DNA of 9,830 bases from Chromatiales bacterium (lineage in GTDB: Bacteria; Pseudomonadota; Gammaproteobacteria; UBA6429; Thiohalophilaceae), in contig JALUTJ010000363.1 of the NCBI GenBank assembly GCA_027057985.1, positions 1-9,830 on the forward strand, read 5' to 3'. The position numbers and the translations under genes were made by a program. Below, piece by piece: positions 1 to 6,798 of the stretch. Numbering within the stretch: the first letter of the stretch is position 1; every line of letters starts with the position of its first letter. Below the pieces are notes generated by a model, which had not been told where the DNA came from, ran no database searches, and was given only the letters and a program-made list of their open reading frames with translations.

Positions 1-235
1 AATGGAAGGTGGTTCTTCTATGGAACATGGTAATAGCTCTTCCTGTAATGGTGGTGGCAGTAATACCGGTGAAGCGCGTAAAGATGGCAATCTTGTTCCC
101 ATCAATACCAATTTTGATCTCTATAGTATGGGCAAGGATGGAAAAAGCAAACCGCCATTAAGAGCCAAAGATAGCCTCGATGATATTATCTATGCCAATG
201 ATGGTGACTATATTGGCCTGGCGAGTGACTATTAA
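1..235 (+). CDS. Type II secretion pseudopilin-like protein (GspG/PulG type), C-terminal part
   Basis: The gene enters from the left edge, so only about the last 78 residues are visible and the start is unknown. The frame ends in a conserved-looking tail, with FDLYSMGKDGKS, then PPL, DDII, AND and a final GLASDY. This pattern is known from the C-terminal calcium-binding region of GspG-like major pseudopilins and related prepilin-type proteins, which assemble in the inner membrane into a short periplasmic pseudopilus. A Gly/Ser/Asn-rich stretch with one Cys precedes it and looks like a variable surface loop. The N-terminal methylation motif and hydrophobic helix that would prove the family lie outside the window. 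The TAA stop is 2 nt before the ATG of the c-di-GMP enzyme, so the two are probably cotranscribed. A non-secretion type IV pilin-like role is possible. Confidence 0.65.
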   Translation, partial: MEGGSSMEHGNSSSCNGGGSNTGEARKDGNLVPINTNFDLYSMGKDGKSKPPLRAKDSLDDIIYANDGDYIGLASDY

Positions 236-237
236 AG

Positions 238-3036
238 ATGAATATCTTCAAGGCAGATCTCGATTTAATCAATAGTAAGGTCGCGCGACGGGTAATTGGG
301 CTATTTCTTCTCTCTGCACTTGTGCCTCTCATAACTACCGCATTTTTATCTAAAACCTACCTGACAACGATTCTTACCGACCAGGGCTATAGCAACCTGC
401 AAAAGGAAGGCCAGTTCTATGCCATGTCACTTTTTGATCGTTTACTCTTTCTGGAGATGCGACTAAAACATATTACTCAGAATAATGAACTGCAAAATAC
501 CCCGAATTCATCCCGAGCAAAACTCTATGGCTATGAATTTATTAACATAAAAAAAGAAAAAATTAGCATTTCTAAAGAAGACTCTGCTAACAAAATAAAA
601 ATAGATTCACATGCCAGTATTTATTCCCAGTCTGGAAGCAGTGGCTCACAACATATCTACATGGCTCTACCCTTGAAAGGATCGGATGGTCAGACTTACC
701 AGGTTTCTGCTGAACTTAACCCGCAATACCTCTGGAATATCAACAGCATCAACAATAGCGAGGTCAACCTCTGTATTGTAAATGAAAGTGGTAATACTTT
801 TTATTGCTCCGAGTCTTCTCCTGGCATTATTAGTTATAACTCGACACAGGATTCTTTTGCTGGTCGCAAGATATCTCGCTGGTCGGTCAATGATAAAACC
901 TATATTTCTGTCAGCAAGGTGCTTTTCCTCAAGTCAAATTTTAATAGCGAAAACTGGAAGGTCATCGTTACCCAGCCAGAAGAAGAAGTCTTAAGTCCGG
1001 CAAGAACATTCAACCGTATCTTCCCGCTGGTAATTATCCTTACCCTGCTGGTGGTACTATTACTCAGTGTCTCGCAGATACAACGTATCCTGGTACCGTT
1101 AAAAAGACTGATAAAAGGTACCCGCCGGGTTGCCAGCCGTGACTTTAATGAAAAGGTTGAAGTTCGCAGTGATGATGAGTTTTATGACCTGGCACAGTCA
1201 TTCAATACCATGGCCGATCGACTGAAAAAACAATTCGCTGCTTTCACCATTCTCTCAGAAATCGACCGCCTTATTCTCTCTACTACCGAAACAGATGAAA
1301 TTTACGCTATCGTCCTTAAGCATATCCGCACGGTCATTCCCTGTGATATCGCCAGTATCACCGTGCTCGAAGATGATGATCCTAACCATGGTAAAACATG
1401 GCTATCGGAACATTACACCAGTTTCGACACCAGCCAGCGTATTCTTCTGAGTGAACGTGATATACGTAAGCTCAAGATACCCACAAATTACAATGAAATG
1501 CTGCAACAGGCAGGAGAGCAGCATTTTCTCTATCCGCTAAAACAGTTTGGAGCCTGCCAGGTCTGCGTCTTCCCGGTTATCGTCAATGACACGATACCGT
1601 CCATTATTAGCCTGGGATACCTGCAGCAAGAGGAAGTTTCTGAAGAAGACATTCAACAGGTCAGGAATATTACCGATCGTATCGCGGTAGCAATTTCAGC
1701 CGTAGAACGCGATCGTAAGCTCTATCAACAGTCACATTATGATACCCTGACCGGCTTGCCCAACCGGCAACTTATCAGCCTGCGCCTGGAACAGGAAATC
1801 AAGCACTGCCAGCGTGAAGACTCTACCCTGGCCATTCTTTTTCTCGACCTCGACCATTTCAAGCGCGTTAATGATACCCTCGGTCATGCCATCGGTGATG
1901 CCCTGCTGCAGGAAGTTGCCTCACGCCTGCTTTCCTGTGTCCGTGAAACCGATACCGTCGCCCGGCTTGGTGGCGATGAATTCACTATTCTGCTGACCAG
2001 CTCACTGGATAATCATTCAATCAGCACCATTGCCGATAATATTATCCATGCACTGGAAAAACCTTTTACCATTAACACGCATGAGATCTTTATCAGCACT
2101 TCCATCGGTATTTCGGTTTACCCTTACGATGGCATAAGCAAGAACGAGCTATTTAAAAATGCCGATACTGCCATGTACCGGGTAAAGGAACAGGGCCGAG
2201 GCAAACACCTGTTCTTCGAGGAGGAAATGAATATCGCGGAAATGGAGCGGTCCAGCCTTGAGCGTGATATTCGTCATGCGCTGGAACGAAACGAGTTCAG
2301 CCTGCACTACCAGCCACAGATTGATATCCACAATAGCGAGGTTGTGGGTGCCGAAGCACTGATTCGCTGGAATCATCCCGTTCGCGGCCGAATCTGCCCG
2401 GAAAAATTTATCCCCCTGGCAGAAGAAACCGGCCTGATTGAAAAAATTGGTGACTGGGTTATCCGCTCAGCCTGTGAACAACTGAAAATATGGCAGGATA
2501 GTAATGTGGATATCAACCGTATCGCGGTAAATGTTTCCACCCGACAGTTTATTCAGCCCGACTTTGAAGACCATGTTTCCGATATTCTCACGGCCACCGG
2601 TATCGAGGCAGAAAAACTGGAACTGGAAATTACCGAAACCCTGCTGATGGATGAACGCATCGATTCACTGCAGATCCTGGAAAAACTCAACCGGAAAAAA
2701 ATTCACCTTTCTATCGATGATTTTGGCACCGGTTTCTCTTCCCTGAGTTACCTGAAGCGTTTCCCGGTCAATACCCTGAAAATCGACCGTTCCTTTATCA
2801 AGGACCTGCACAACGACGAGGATGCCCGCGTCATCGTGAAATCCATCATAGCTCTTGCGCATACCCTCAACCTGAAAGTCGTTGCCGAGGGCGTGCAGAC
2901 AGCCGAGCAACTGGCCCTGCTGCATGATAATCACTGCGATTTTGCCCAGGGTTTTTTCTTTAGTGAGACACTGACCGCAACCGAATTTGAGGACTATTAC
3001 CTCAAAACCCACAATATCATCAAGTTCCGGCATTGA
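238..3036 (+). CDS. Membrane-bound sensor with HAMP-GAF-GGDEF-EAL domains (c-di-GMP cyclase/phosphodiesterase)
   Basis: This is a 932-residue inner-membrane signalling enzyme. A first membrane helix (about 18-40) and a second (about 260-282) enclose a periplasmic sensor region resembling Cache-type sensors. HAMP follows (about 283-335), then a GAF-like domain (about 338-492), GGDEF (about 500-660) and EAL (about 670-925). The cyclase site reads RLGGDEF (GGDEF 578-582), and an RxxD inhibitory site (R569-D572) lies exactly five residues before it. The EAL domain keeps EAL (706-708), N765, E797, the DDFGTG loop with D827-D828, K848, and E884 in VVAEGV, so hydrolysis of c-di-GMP to pGpG is expected. 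Both activities therefore look possible. The balance is unknown; in most such fusions one dominates. I see no Shine-Dalgarno site before the ATG, so translation may be coupled to the upstream pseudopilin gene. The ligand of the sensor is unknown. Confidence 0.95.
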   Translation: MNIFKADLDLINSKVARRVIGLFLLSALVPLITTAFLSKTYLTTILTDQGYSNLQKEGQFYAMSLFDRLLFLEMRLKHITQNNELQNTPNSSRAKLYGYEFINIKKEKISISKEDSANKIKIDSHASIYSQSGSSGSQHIYMALPLKGSDGQTYQVSAELNPQYLWNINSINNSEVNLCIVNESGNTFYCSESSPGIISYNSTQDSFAGRKISRWSVNDKTYISVSKVLFLKSNFNSENWKVIVTQPEEEVLSPARTFNRIFPLVIILTLLVVLLLSVSQIQRILVPLKRLIKGTRRVASRDFNEKVEVRSDDEFYDLAQSFNTMADRLKKQFAAFTILSEIDRLILSTTETDEIYAIVLKHIRTVIPCDIASITVLEDDDPNHGKTWLSEHYTSFDTSQRILLSERDIRKLKIPTNYNEMLQQAGEQHFLYPLKQFGACQVCVFPVIVNDTIPSIISLGYLQQEEVSEEDIQQVRNITDRIAVAISAVERDRKLYQQSHYDTLTGLPNRQLISLRLEQEIKHCQREDSTLAILFLDLDHFKRVNDTLGHAIGDALLQEVASRLLSCVRETDTVARLGGDEFTILLTSSLDNHSISTIADNIIHALEKPFTINTHEIFISTSIGISVYPYDGISKNELFKNADTAMYRVKEQGRGKHLFFEEEMNIAEMERSSLERDIRHALERNEFSLHYQPQIDIHNSEVVGAEALIRWNHPVRGRICPEKFIPLAEETGLIEKIGDWVIRSACEQLKIWQDSNVDINRIAVNVSTRQFIQPDFEDHVSDILTATGIEAEKLELEITETLLMDERIDSLQILEKLNRKKIHLSIDDFGTGFSSLSYLKRFPVNTLKIDRSFIKDLHNDEDARVIVKSIIALAHTLNLKVVAEGVQTAEQLALLHDNHCDFAQGFFFSETLTATEFEDYYLKTHNIIKFRH

Positions 3037-3066
3037 AATCCCGGATTATTCCCCTATATTAGTACC

Positions 3067-3100
3067 ATCTGTCCCGATTCTGTTATAATGGCGGACAGAT
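3067..3100. repeat. Inverted repeat flanking the ssrA -10 region
   Basis: The arms ATCTGTCC (3067-3074) and GGACAGAT (3093-3100) are perfect reverse complements separated by 18 nt, with arm centres 26 bp apart. The repeat encloses the whole extended -10 of ssrA and its right arm covers the expected start of transcription. It could be an operator for a dimeric regulator. It could also be a hairpin ending the upstream message, but no T-run follows, so that is less likely. The function is inferred. Confidence 0.4.
3081..3089 (+). promoter_or_regulatory. Extended -10 promoter of ssrA
   Basis: The nine bases TGTTATAAT match the extended -10 consensus TGnTATAAT exactly. No good -35 hexamer is seen at normal spacing, which is usual for extended -10 promoters. 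Transcription would begin near 3095-3097, leaving a leader of about 22 nt ahead of the mature tmRNA 5' end, as expected for a precursor trimmed by RNase P. Confidence 0.75.
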
Positions 3101-3118
3101 AACTTCAGTTTCTAACAT

Positions 3119-3480
3119 GGGGGCGACACGGCTTCGACGTGGATTGCGAAACTTGAGGTGCATGCCGAGCGACAGATTAGCTCGTTAAACCAGCTGTAAC
3201 ACTTATAGTTGCCAACGACGACAACTACGCTTTAGCTGCTTAAAAACCAGTTGTAAAGCCTTCGGCCTGATGCGTGCCTGTACGCTCAGATTACCGGAGT
3301 CATCCATACAGGATCGCGCGGAAGCACGTCCGGGGTGGAAGCGTTAAAACTTAACCGGAATCGCTGTGAGTTGGCCCTGCCCATCGGGTTGCTGACAGTT
3401 AAAACAATAGATGGAATAAGCATGTAGAGCCGAAAGCGGAGAGTTTGCGGACGCGGGTTCGATTCCCGCCGCCTCCACCA
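3119..3480 (+). ncRNA. ssrA: Transfer-messenger RNA (tmRNA, one-piece form)
   Basis: tmRNA rescues stalled ribosomes with SmpB. It is charged with alanine, replaces the broken mRNA and tags the unfinished protein for proteolysis. The 5' end GGGGGCG (3119-3125) pairs with CGCCTCC before the encoded ACCA end (3477-3480), giving a 7-bp acceptor stem. The T-arm segment GGGTTCGATTCCC is present near the 3' end. The sequence after the 5' stem (GGCTTCGACGTGGATTGCGA) and the segment GCGTTAAAACTTAA match conserved gammaproteobacterial tmRNA blocks. The length of about 362 nt is normal. The tag reading frame lies at 3211-3243. The 3' end is intact and no integrase gene is nearby, although tmRNA ends are common integration targets. 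Confidence 0.98.
3211..3243 (+). other. tmRNA tag-peptide reading frame (ANDDNYALAA)
   Basis: Starting at the GCC resume codon, the internal frame encodes ANDDNYALAA and ends in TAA. The terminal ALAA is the degradation signal recognised by ClpXP and related proteases in proteobacteria. It differs from the E. coli tag ANDENYALAA only by D for E at position 4. Confidence 0.96.
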
Positions 3481-3484
3481 AATT

Positions 3485-3518
3485 AAAAAGGGCTGCACCG
3501 AAAGGTGTGGCCCTTTTT
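3485..3518 (+). terminator. Rho-independent terminator of ssrA
   Basis: A long hairpin begins 4 nt after the tmRNA CCA end. The outer stem AAAAAGGGC pairs with GCCCTTTTT, and the inner arms TGCACC and GGTGTG (two G-U pairs) close a GAAA tetraloop. Five T residues end the stem. The A-tract on the left arm means it could also work on the opposite strand. A 28-nt part (3491-3518) recurs with one change at 3608-3635. Confidence 0.9.
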
Positions 3519-3540
3519 GATTTGTGACGTGATATTTTGA

Positions 3541-3606
3541 AACCGCGTAGCGGGTTGAAAACAGGATGTTTTCATGTCGCGAAGGCCAGGGATGGCGAGA
3601 GCGACA
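3541..3606 (+). other. Three-hairpin element between two terminator copies (possible structured RNA or dispersed repeat)
   Basis: Three hairpins are packed into 66 nt. Hairpin A has CCGC (3543-3546) paired with GCGG (3550-3553) around a GTA loop, and flanking AA/TT. Hairpin B has GAAAAC (3557-3562) paired with GTTTTC (3568-3573) around the loop AGGAT. Hairpin C has TGTCGC (3575-3580) paired with GCGACA (3601-3606), with an inner GCC/GGC stem (3585-3587, 3594-3596) around the loop AGGGAT. Loops B and C carry GGA in contexts close to CsrA-binding sites (CAGGATG; CAGGGATG). I see no clear promoter inside the element, so it may be transcribed only by read-through from ssrA. A REP-like intergenic repeat is the main alternative. 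Open frames crossing it are not gene-like. Confidence 0.5.
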
Positions 3607-3607
3607 A

Positions 3608-3635
3608 GGCTGCACCGAAAGGTGTGACCCTTTTT
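3608..3635 (+). repeat. Second copy of the ssrA terminator hairpin
   Basis: These 28 nt match 3491-3518 at 27 positions; the single difference is A3627 in place of G3510. The repeat distance is 117 nt. The change creates a C-A mismatch in the stem, and the left A-tract is missing, so as a terminator this copy is weaker. The TGCACC-GAAA-GGTGTG core and the final T5 remain. The arrangement (hairpin, three-hairpin element, hairpin) suggests a tandem or modular repeat unit. Confidence 0.7.
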
Positions 3636-3646
3636 ATTCATTTGGC

Positions 3647-3675
3647 TTGAATTCTTTTCACTTAATACCAATAAT
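3647..3675 (+). promoter_or_regulatory. Probable promoter of the CPXCG protein gene
   Basis: TTGAAT (3647-3652) and AATAAT (3670-3675) are separated by 17 nt and match the sigma-70 hexamers at 4/6 and 5/6 positions. Transcription would start near 3682, giving a leader of about 25 nt that contains the strong ribosome binding site at 3694-3700. The match is moderate and based on inspection only. Confidence 0.45.
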
Positions 3676-3706
3676 CAGGAGTAAGTCAGAAAAAAGGAGA
3701 AAAACA

Positions 3707-3910
3707 TTGAACACTGTCAAAGTTAACCTGCACTGCCCGCACTGTGGTAAGCGCTTCGATCTTGAACTGGAAGAAAATGCCAATGAAGATGATCTGATCG
3801 AAGAATGTCCTTTATGTGGTAGCCCGATCGATATTCGCCTGGTACTTAGCCCGGATGGTAAGGTGGCAGGTGCAGAGATTCAGCGTGGTGATGGTGTAGA
3901 GGATGACTGA
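3707..3910 (+). CDS. CPXCG motif cysteine-rich small protein
   Basis: This 67-residue acidic protein has two CxxC knuckles, CPHCG (10-14) and CPLCG (34-38). It matches the small CPXCG family known in gammaproteobacteria, and the four cysteines probably bind one zinc ion. The biological role of the family is not established. The start is taken as TTG because AAGGAGA (3694-3700) sits 6 nt before it and conserved-looking sequence begins there. An upstream in-frame ATG at 3566 would have to be translated through the hairpin element and terminator copy, which is implausible. The C-terminal tail ends in Glu/Asp residues, and the sequence has no membrane segment. The stop lies 20 nt from the end of the convergent diguanylate cyclase gene, with no terminator in between. 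Confidence 0.88.
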   Translation: MNTVKVNLHCPHCGKRFDLELEENANEDDLIEECPLCGSPIDIRLVLSPDGKVAGAEIQRGDGVEDD

Positions 3911-3930
3911 GTTCTGCCACTAATCTGTTG

Positions 3931-5640
3931 TCAGCAAGATACCTGGTTTCGTCCAGCCTGTTTTGCCTGGTAGAGCTGTTTATCAGCTTCTGAAAACAGG
4001 TCACTCATACTACATGATGTGGCAGTACGCTGAGCAACCCCCAGGCTAGCGGTGACACGAATCAATTTGTCTGCAACCTTTATTTCTCTTTGCTGTATAT
4101 GTTTACGGATTCTTTCTGCCAGCATGCAGGCCTGTGACAAAGCTGTACCAGGCAGAATAATGGCAAATTCTTCCCCACCCCAGCGCACCAGCATATCACT
4201 GTCACGTACAACTTCCTGAATAGCTGCAGATACATCTTTAAGAACCTCATCACCAATAGCATGTCCATACTGATCATTGATATTTTTAAAGTGATCCAGG
4301 TCAAGCATAATAAAGCTTAATTCAAGATTGTTTATCTGGGTTTTATCCCAGATCTCCTGTGACTGTTCCTCAAAATCCAGTCGGTTCCCCAGATGGGTTA
4401 GTCTGTCAATCCGGGCAAGCTGCTGCGCCTGCATCTTTTCTTTCTCTGCACGCCGTATCTGTTCAGCCAGAGCAATGGAGAGCAAAATTGCATCAAATGC
4501 AACAGAACTTTCACTTAAATGATAGATAACATAGGTATAAGGAACGATACCAATTACACTAAACATTGCAACCACAGATCCAATCAAAGTAGCAATAGTA
4601 GCAACAAGATAATACATGGCATCCCGATGACCTTTTCTGTAGCACAACACAGCCAGGCCAAAGGTAAACAGAGAAAATAATGTGACATATAAAATAGAAA
4701 TTAAAACTGATACTCCATATATCCCAAAAAGTATCAGAAAAAACTGTATTAGAAGAATAGAAAAAACAGTGTAAATTGCTGCTTTGTAAATAGAAGGAAA
4801 TACTTTCTTAACCCTGAGAAAAGCTAGCGCAAAAAGCACCCCAGCAGTACTATAGAGTGTAATTGATATCGTGGTAACCCACTTCTGGAATACAAAGGCA
4901 TCTTTCCACAGGTAAAAGAAGCCATGACTAGCATAGGAAATCACCATCAACAGATACATGGCGAGATAAAAAACATAGTACAGGTATCTTTTCTGCTTAA
5001 TAGAGAGGTAAAGCAATAGGTTAAAGAACAGTAATCCTGTAATAACACCATACAGAATACCGTAATGATAGGCATTCATAACCTGGTATTTAATCGACTC
5101 ATCGACCCGATAAAAATAAACCGGCAGCATCAGCGGTTCATCGACCTGCACCCGAATATAAACCACTGATATACCAGGCTGATACGGATGTTCTGCTATA
5201 AACATCCTTGATTTAATAGCCCTCTCCCGTATGGCTCTCTCATCCCCACCCCTGTAAAGACTGACTTTACCCTTAGCATCAATCACATACATATCGATAT
5301 AATCAATCCATGGGGTATCGATAATTAGCCGACGAAGCTGGCTTTCTGAAGTATGATTGTCAATATTAAATTTTAGCCATACGGCTGGACTGTTATAGGG
5401 AAATGAGGGAACATCCTGAGTGATATACCTGAACTTTCCCTCCTTATCTGCCTGCTGAATCTGTTGCAGATTAAGCGCTTTATCACTTTCAAGCAGATAA
5501 TATCCCTGAGTTGCAATGGTATTCTCATAATTTTTTTCGACATCAATCAGTTGGGATAGAGCATTATTACTTTCAGTCGCGATAGCGGCTGTATGCAGAA
5601 AAATCAAAAGCAGAATAAGAAAAAATCTTTTCAAAGACAC
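3931..5640 (-). CDS. 7TM-DISM diguanylate cyclase (GGEEF)
   Basis: This 569-residue inner-membrane enzyme probably makes c-di-GMP from two GTP in response to an extracytoplasmic signal. A signal peptide (about 1-22) is followed by a periplasmic 7TMR-DISMED2-like domain (about 40-175), seven predicted membrane helices (about 190-395), a short linker, and a GGDEF domain (about 405-566). The active site reads RWGGEEF (GGEEF 488-492). An RxxD inhibitory site (R479-D482) lies five residues before it, so product feedback is likely. There is no EAL domain. The start shown is GTG, with only weak ribosome-binding sequence before it. A TTG two codons later (5634) follows GAGG at about 5 nt spacing and would give MKRFFLILL, an equally plausible start. 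It lies 39 nt after the SPOR gene and is probably last in that operon. The ligand is unknown. Confidence 0.93.
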   Translation of the reverse strand: MSLKRFFLILLLIFLHTAAIATESNNALSQLIDVEKNYENTIATQGYYLLESDKALNLQQIQQADKEGKFRYITQDVPSFPYNSPAVWLKFNIDNHTSESQLRRLIIDTPWIDYIDMYVIDAKGKVSLYRGGDERAIRERAIKSRMFIAEHPYQPGISVVYIRVQVDEPLMLPVYFYRVDESIKYQVMNAYHYGILYGVITGLLFFNLLLYLSIKQKRYLYYVFYLAMYLLMVISYASHGFFYLWKDAFVFQKWVTTISITLYSTAGVLFALAFLRVKKVFPSIYKAAIYTVFSILLIQFFLILFGIYGVSVLISILYVTLFSLFTFGLAVLCYRKGHRDAMYYLVATIATLIGSVVAMFSVIGIVPYTYVIYHLSESSVAFDAILLSIALAEQIRRAEKEKMQAQQLARIDRLTHLGNRLDFEEQSQEIWDKTQINNLELSFIMLDLDHFKNINDQYGHAIGDEVLKDVSAAIQEVVRDSDMLVRWGGEEFAIILPGTALSQACMLAERIRKHIQQREIKVADKLIRVTASLGVAQRTATSCSMSDLFSEADKQLYQAKQAGRNQVSC

Positions 5641-5679
5641 CTCGCCACTTCAGCATTTGACATCAAAATATTATCCCTG

Positions 5680-6315
5680 TTACTTACTAATATTCTGCAA
5701 TGTTTTTATTTTTCTTACCCAGGGTGTTTTCTTGCGTAATTCTTCAGGAAGCTGGCTCATGGCGATCTTTGCCTCTGCCACGGTAGAAAATGATCCGTAG
5801 ATCAGGGCATAGCGATCAATACCATTTCGGCTATACTGGTAATAGCCTCCCTTCCCTTTTAAATTACTCTTATTGAATAACTTCTGTATAGACTGTTTAT
5901 TACGGCTGCTTGCCAGCTGGATGGTATAATAATCGGGCTTTTGCTTACTCAGCCAGAACTGTGGCCCTACATCAAAATTAATACTCACACCATTACCTGG
6001 TGCCAGTGCTTTTTTATTAAGTGCAATATAGGCATCAACCAGCCCTTTGTGGCTGGCATTGCTATACCATACCTGTGCCAGTTGCGTGTTTTTTTCAGTC
6101 CCCGTGCCACTACTGTAGTTGTTTGCCAGGTTATACTCTGCAATGACATTGCCATTTTCAGCCAGTTGTATCCATATTTTTATTGCTGTTGCAGGGTCAT
6201 TGTCTTCTACAGCAGTAATGGCATCTTCAATACTTGCTGCTGCCACAGGCTGAAAGGCTGACAGGGATAGAAGTACGAATAAGTGATAGCTGATATTTTT
6301 ACGAGAAAGTTTCAT
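5680..6315 (-). CDS. Secreted Sel1-like and SPOR domain protein
   Basis: This 211-residue protein has a signal peptide (about 1-27, ending PVAAA) and should be periplasmic. Residues of about 50-90 form one or two degenerate Sel1/TPR-like helical repeats (LAENGNVIAEYNLANNY and the following helix). Residues of about 128-206 form a SPOR domain, with YYTIQLASS at its start, RYALIYGSF in the middle and PWVRKIKTLQ at its end; this resembles the C-terminus of DamX. SPOR domains bind peptidoglycan stripped of stem peptides, so a septal or polar location is likely. There is no membrane anchor after signal cleavage. The ATG is preceded by AGGATG at 8 nt. It lies 22 nt after the DUF1249 gene and 39 nt before the diguanylate cyclase, consistent with one operon. 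Its role beside a cyclase is unknown. Confidence 0.85.
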   Translation of the reverse strand: MKLSRKNISYHLFVLLSLSAFQPVAAASIEDAITAVEDNDPATAIKIWIQLAENGNVIAEYNLANNYSSGTGTEKNTQLAQVWYSNASHKGLVDAYIALNKKALAPGNGVSINFDVGPQFWLSKQKPDYYTIQLASSRNKQSIQKLFNKSNLKGKGGYYQYSRNGIDRYALIYGSFSTVAEAKIAMSQLPEELRKKTPWVRKIKTLQNISK

Positions 6316-6337
6316 CCAATGAACATCCTATTTTTTA

Positions 6338-6763
6338 TTATACAGCGTACAACTGCTGTTTTTTTATACATCCTGATAACAGTTCATGTAATAGCAGGTT
6401 TGCCTGCTTCTTGTGGTTCTCAGGAATATCTCCTGCATCGGCAAACAAAGGGGCAACAAGCCGGCTAATATCCTGATGTGCGATAACATCGGCCACCCGG
6501 GCATCATGATAGAGCCGGACTTTCATTTCAAGTGATGGCACCTGGGGACAAAGGGTAAAATCCAGTCTTAGATCCAGCAGGGTTGTATAGCGACTGATCT
6601 CAAGACACTGGATGCGTAACTGCTTGAGACTGTCCTGAAACAAAAGGCTGGCCCCGATATCCATGTCAGGAATCGTCGGGAAAATCAGCTGAAAATAGTG
6701 GTAGTTGCGCTCAAATAACCACATTGGCTGCCGATCACGTGTCTGTTCCAGAGTATGACTCAC
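6338..6763 (-). CDS. DUF1249 family protein (YqiB-like)
   Basis: This 141-residue soluble protein resembles E. coli YqiB. It shares a FERNYHYFQLIFP-like opening, the block SRYTTLLDL, and the hallmark stretch PSLEMKVRLYHDARVADV, followed by a helix near the C-terminus. Length and layout fit the family. The molecular function of DUF1249 is not known; in E. coli its gene lies near nudF and cpdA, genes not present here. The start is GTG with a modest AAGG sequence about 8-9 nt upstream, and no ATG offers a better choice. It is the first gene of the - strand operon, directly behind a TTGACA promoter. No signal peptide or membrane helix is visible. Confidence 0.85.
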   Translation of the reverse strand: MSHTLEQTRDRQPMWLFERNYHYFQLIFPTIPDMDIGASLLFQDSLKQLRIQCLEISRYTTLLDLRLDFTLCPQVPSLEMKVRLYHDARVADVIAHQDISRLVAPLFADAGDIPENHKKQANLLLHELLSGCIKKQQLYAV

Positions 6764-6798
6764 AATTCTGCCTTTTTCTGTACAACTTATATAATAGT

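Noticed and set aside
2665..3033. 122-codon open frame antisense to the EAL domain
   Set aside because: It lies fully inside a well-supported gene with intact catalytic motifs, and its sequence resembles no family.
3286..3615. Antisense open frame across the tmRNA 3' end containing WWRRRESNPRP
   Set aside because: This is a familiar spurious translation of the antisense of tRNA-like 3' ends; it overlaps tmRNA and its terminator and has no ribosome site.
3119..3640. Genomic-island attachment site at the ssrA 3' end
   Set aside because: No integrase, no second copy of the tmRNA 3' end and no change in gene type follow; the duplicated block is the terminator, not the tmRNA end.
3483..3671. Antisense frame with KGHTFRCS occurring twice
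   Set aside because: The repeated peptide is only the translation of the two terminator copies; no coding signal is present.
3566..3706. In-frame ATG at 3566 as an upstream start for the CPXCG protein
   Set aside because: The extra 47 codons would cover hairpin C and the terminator copy, and the strong ribosome site lies before the TTG at 3707.
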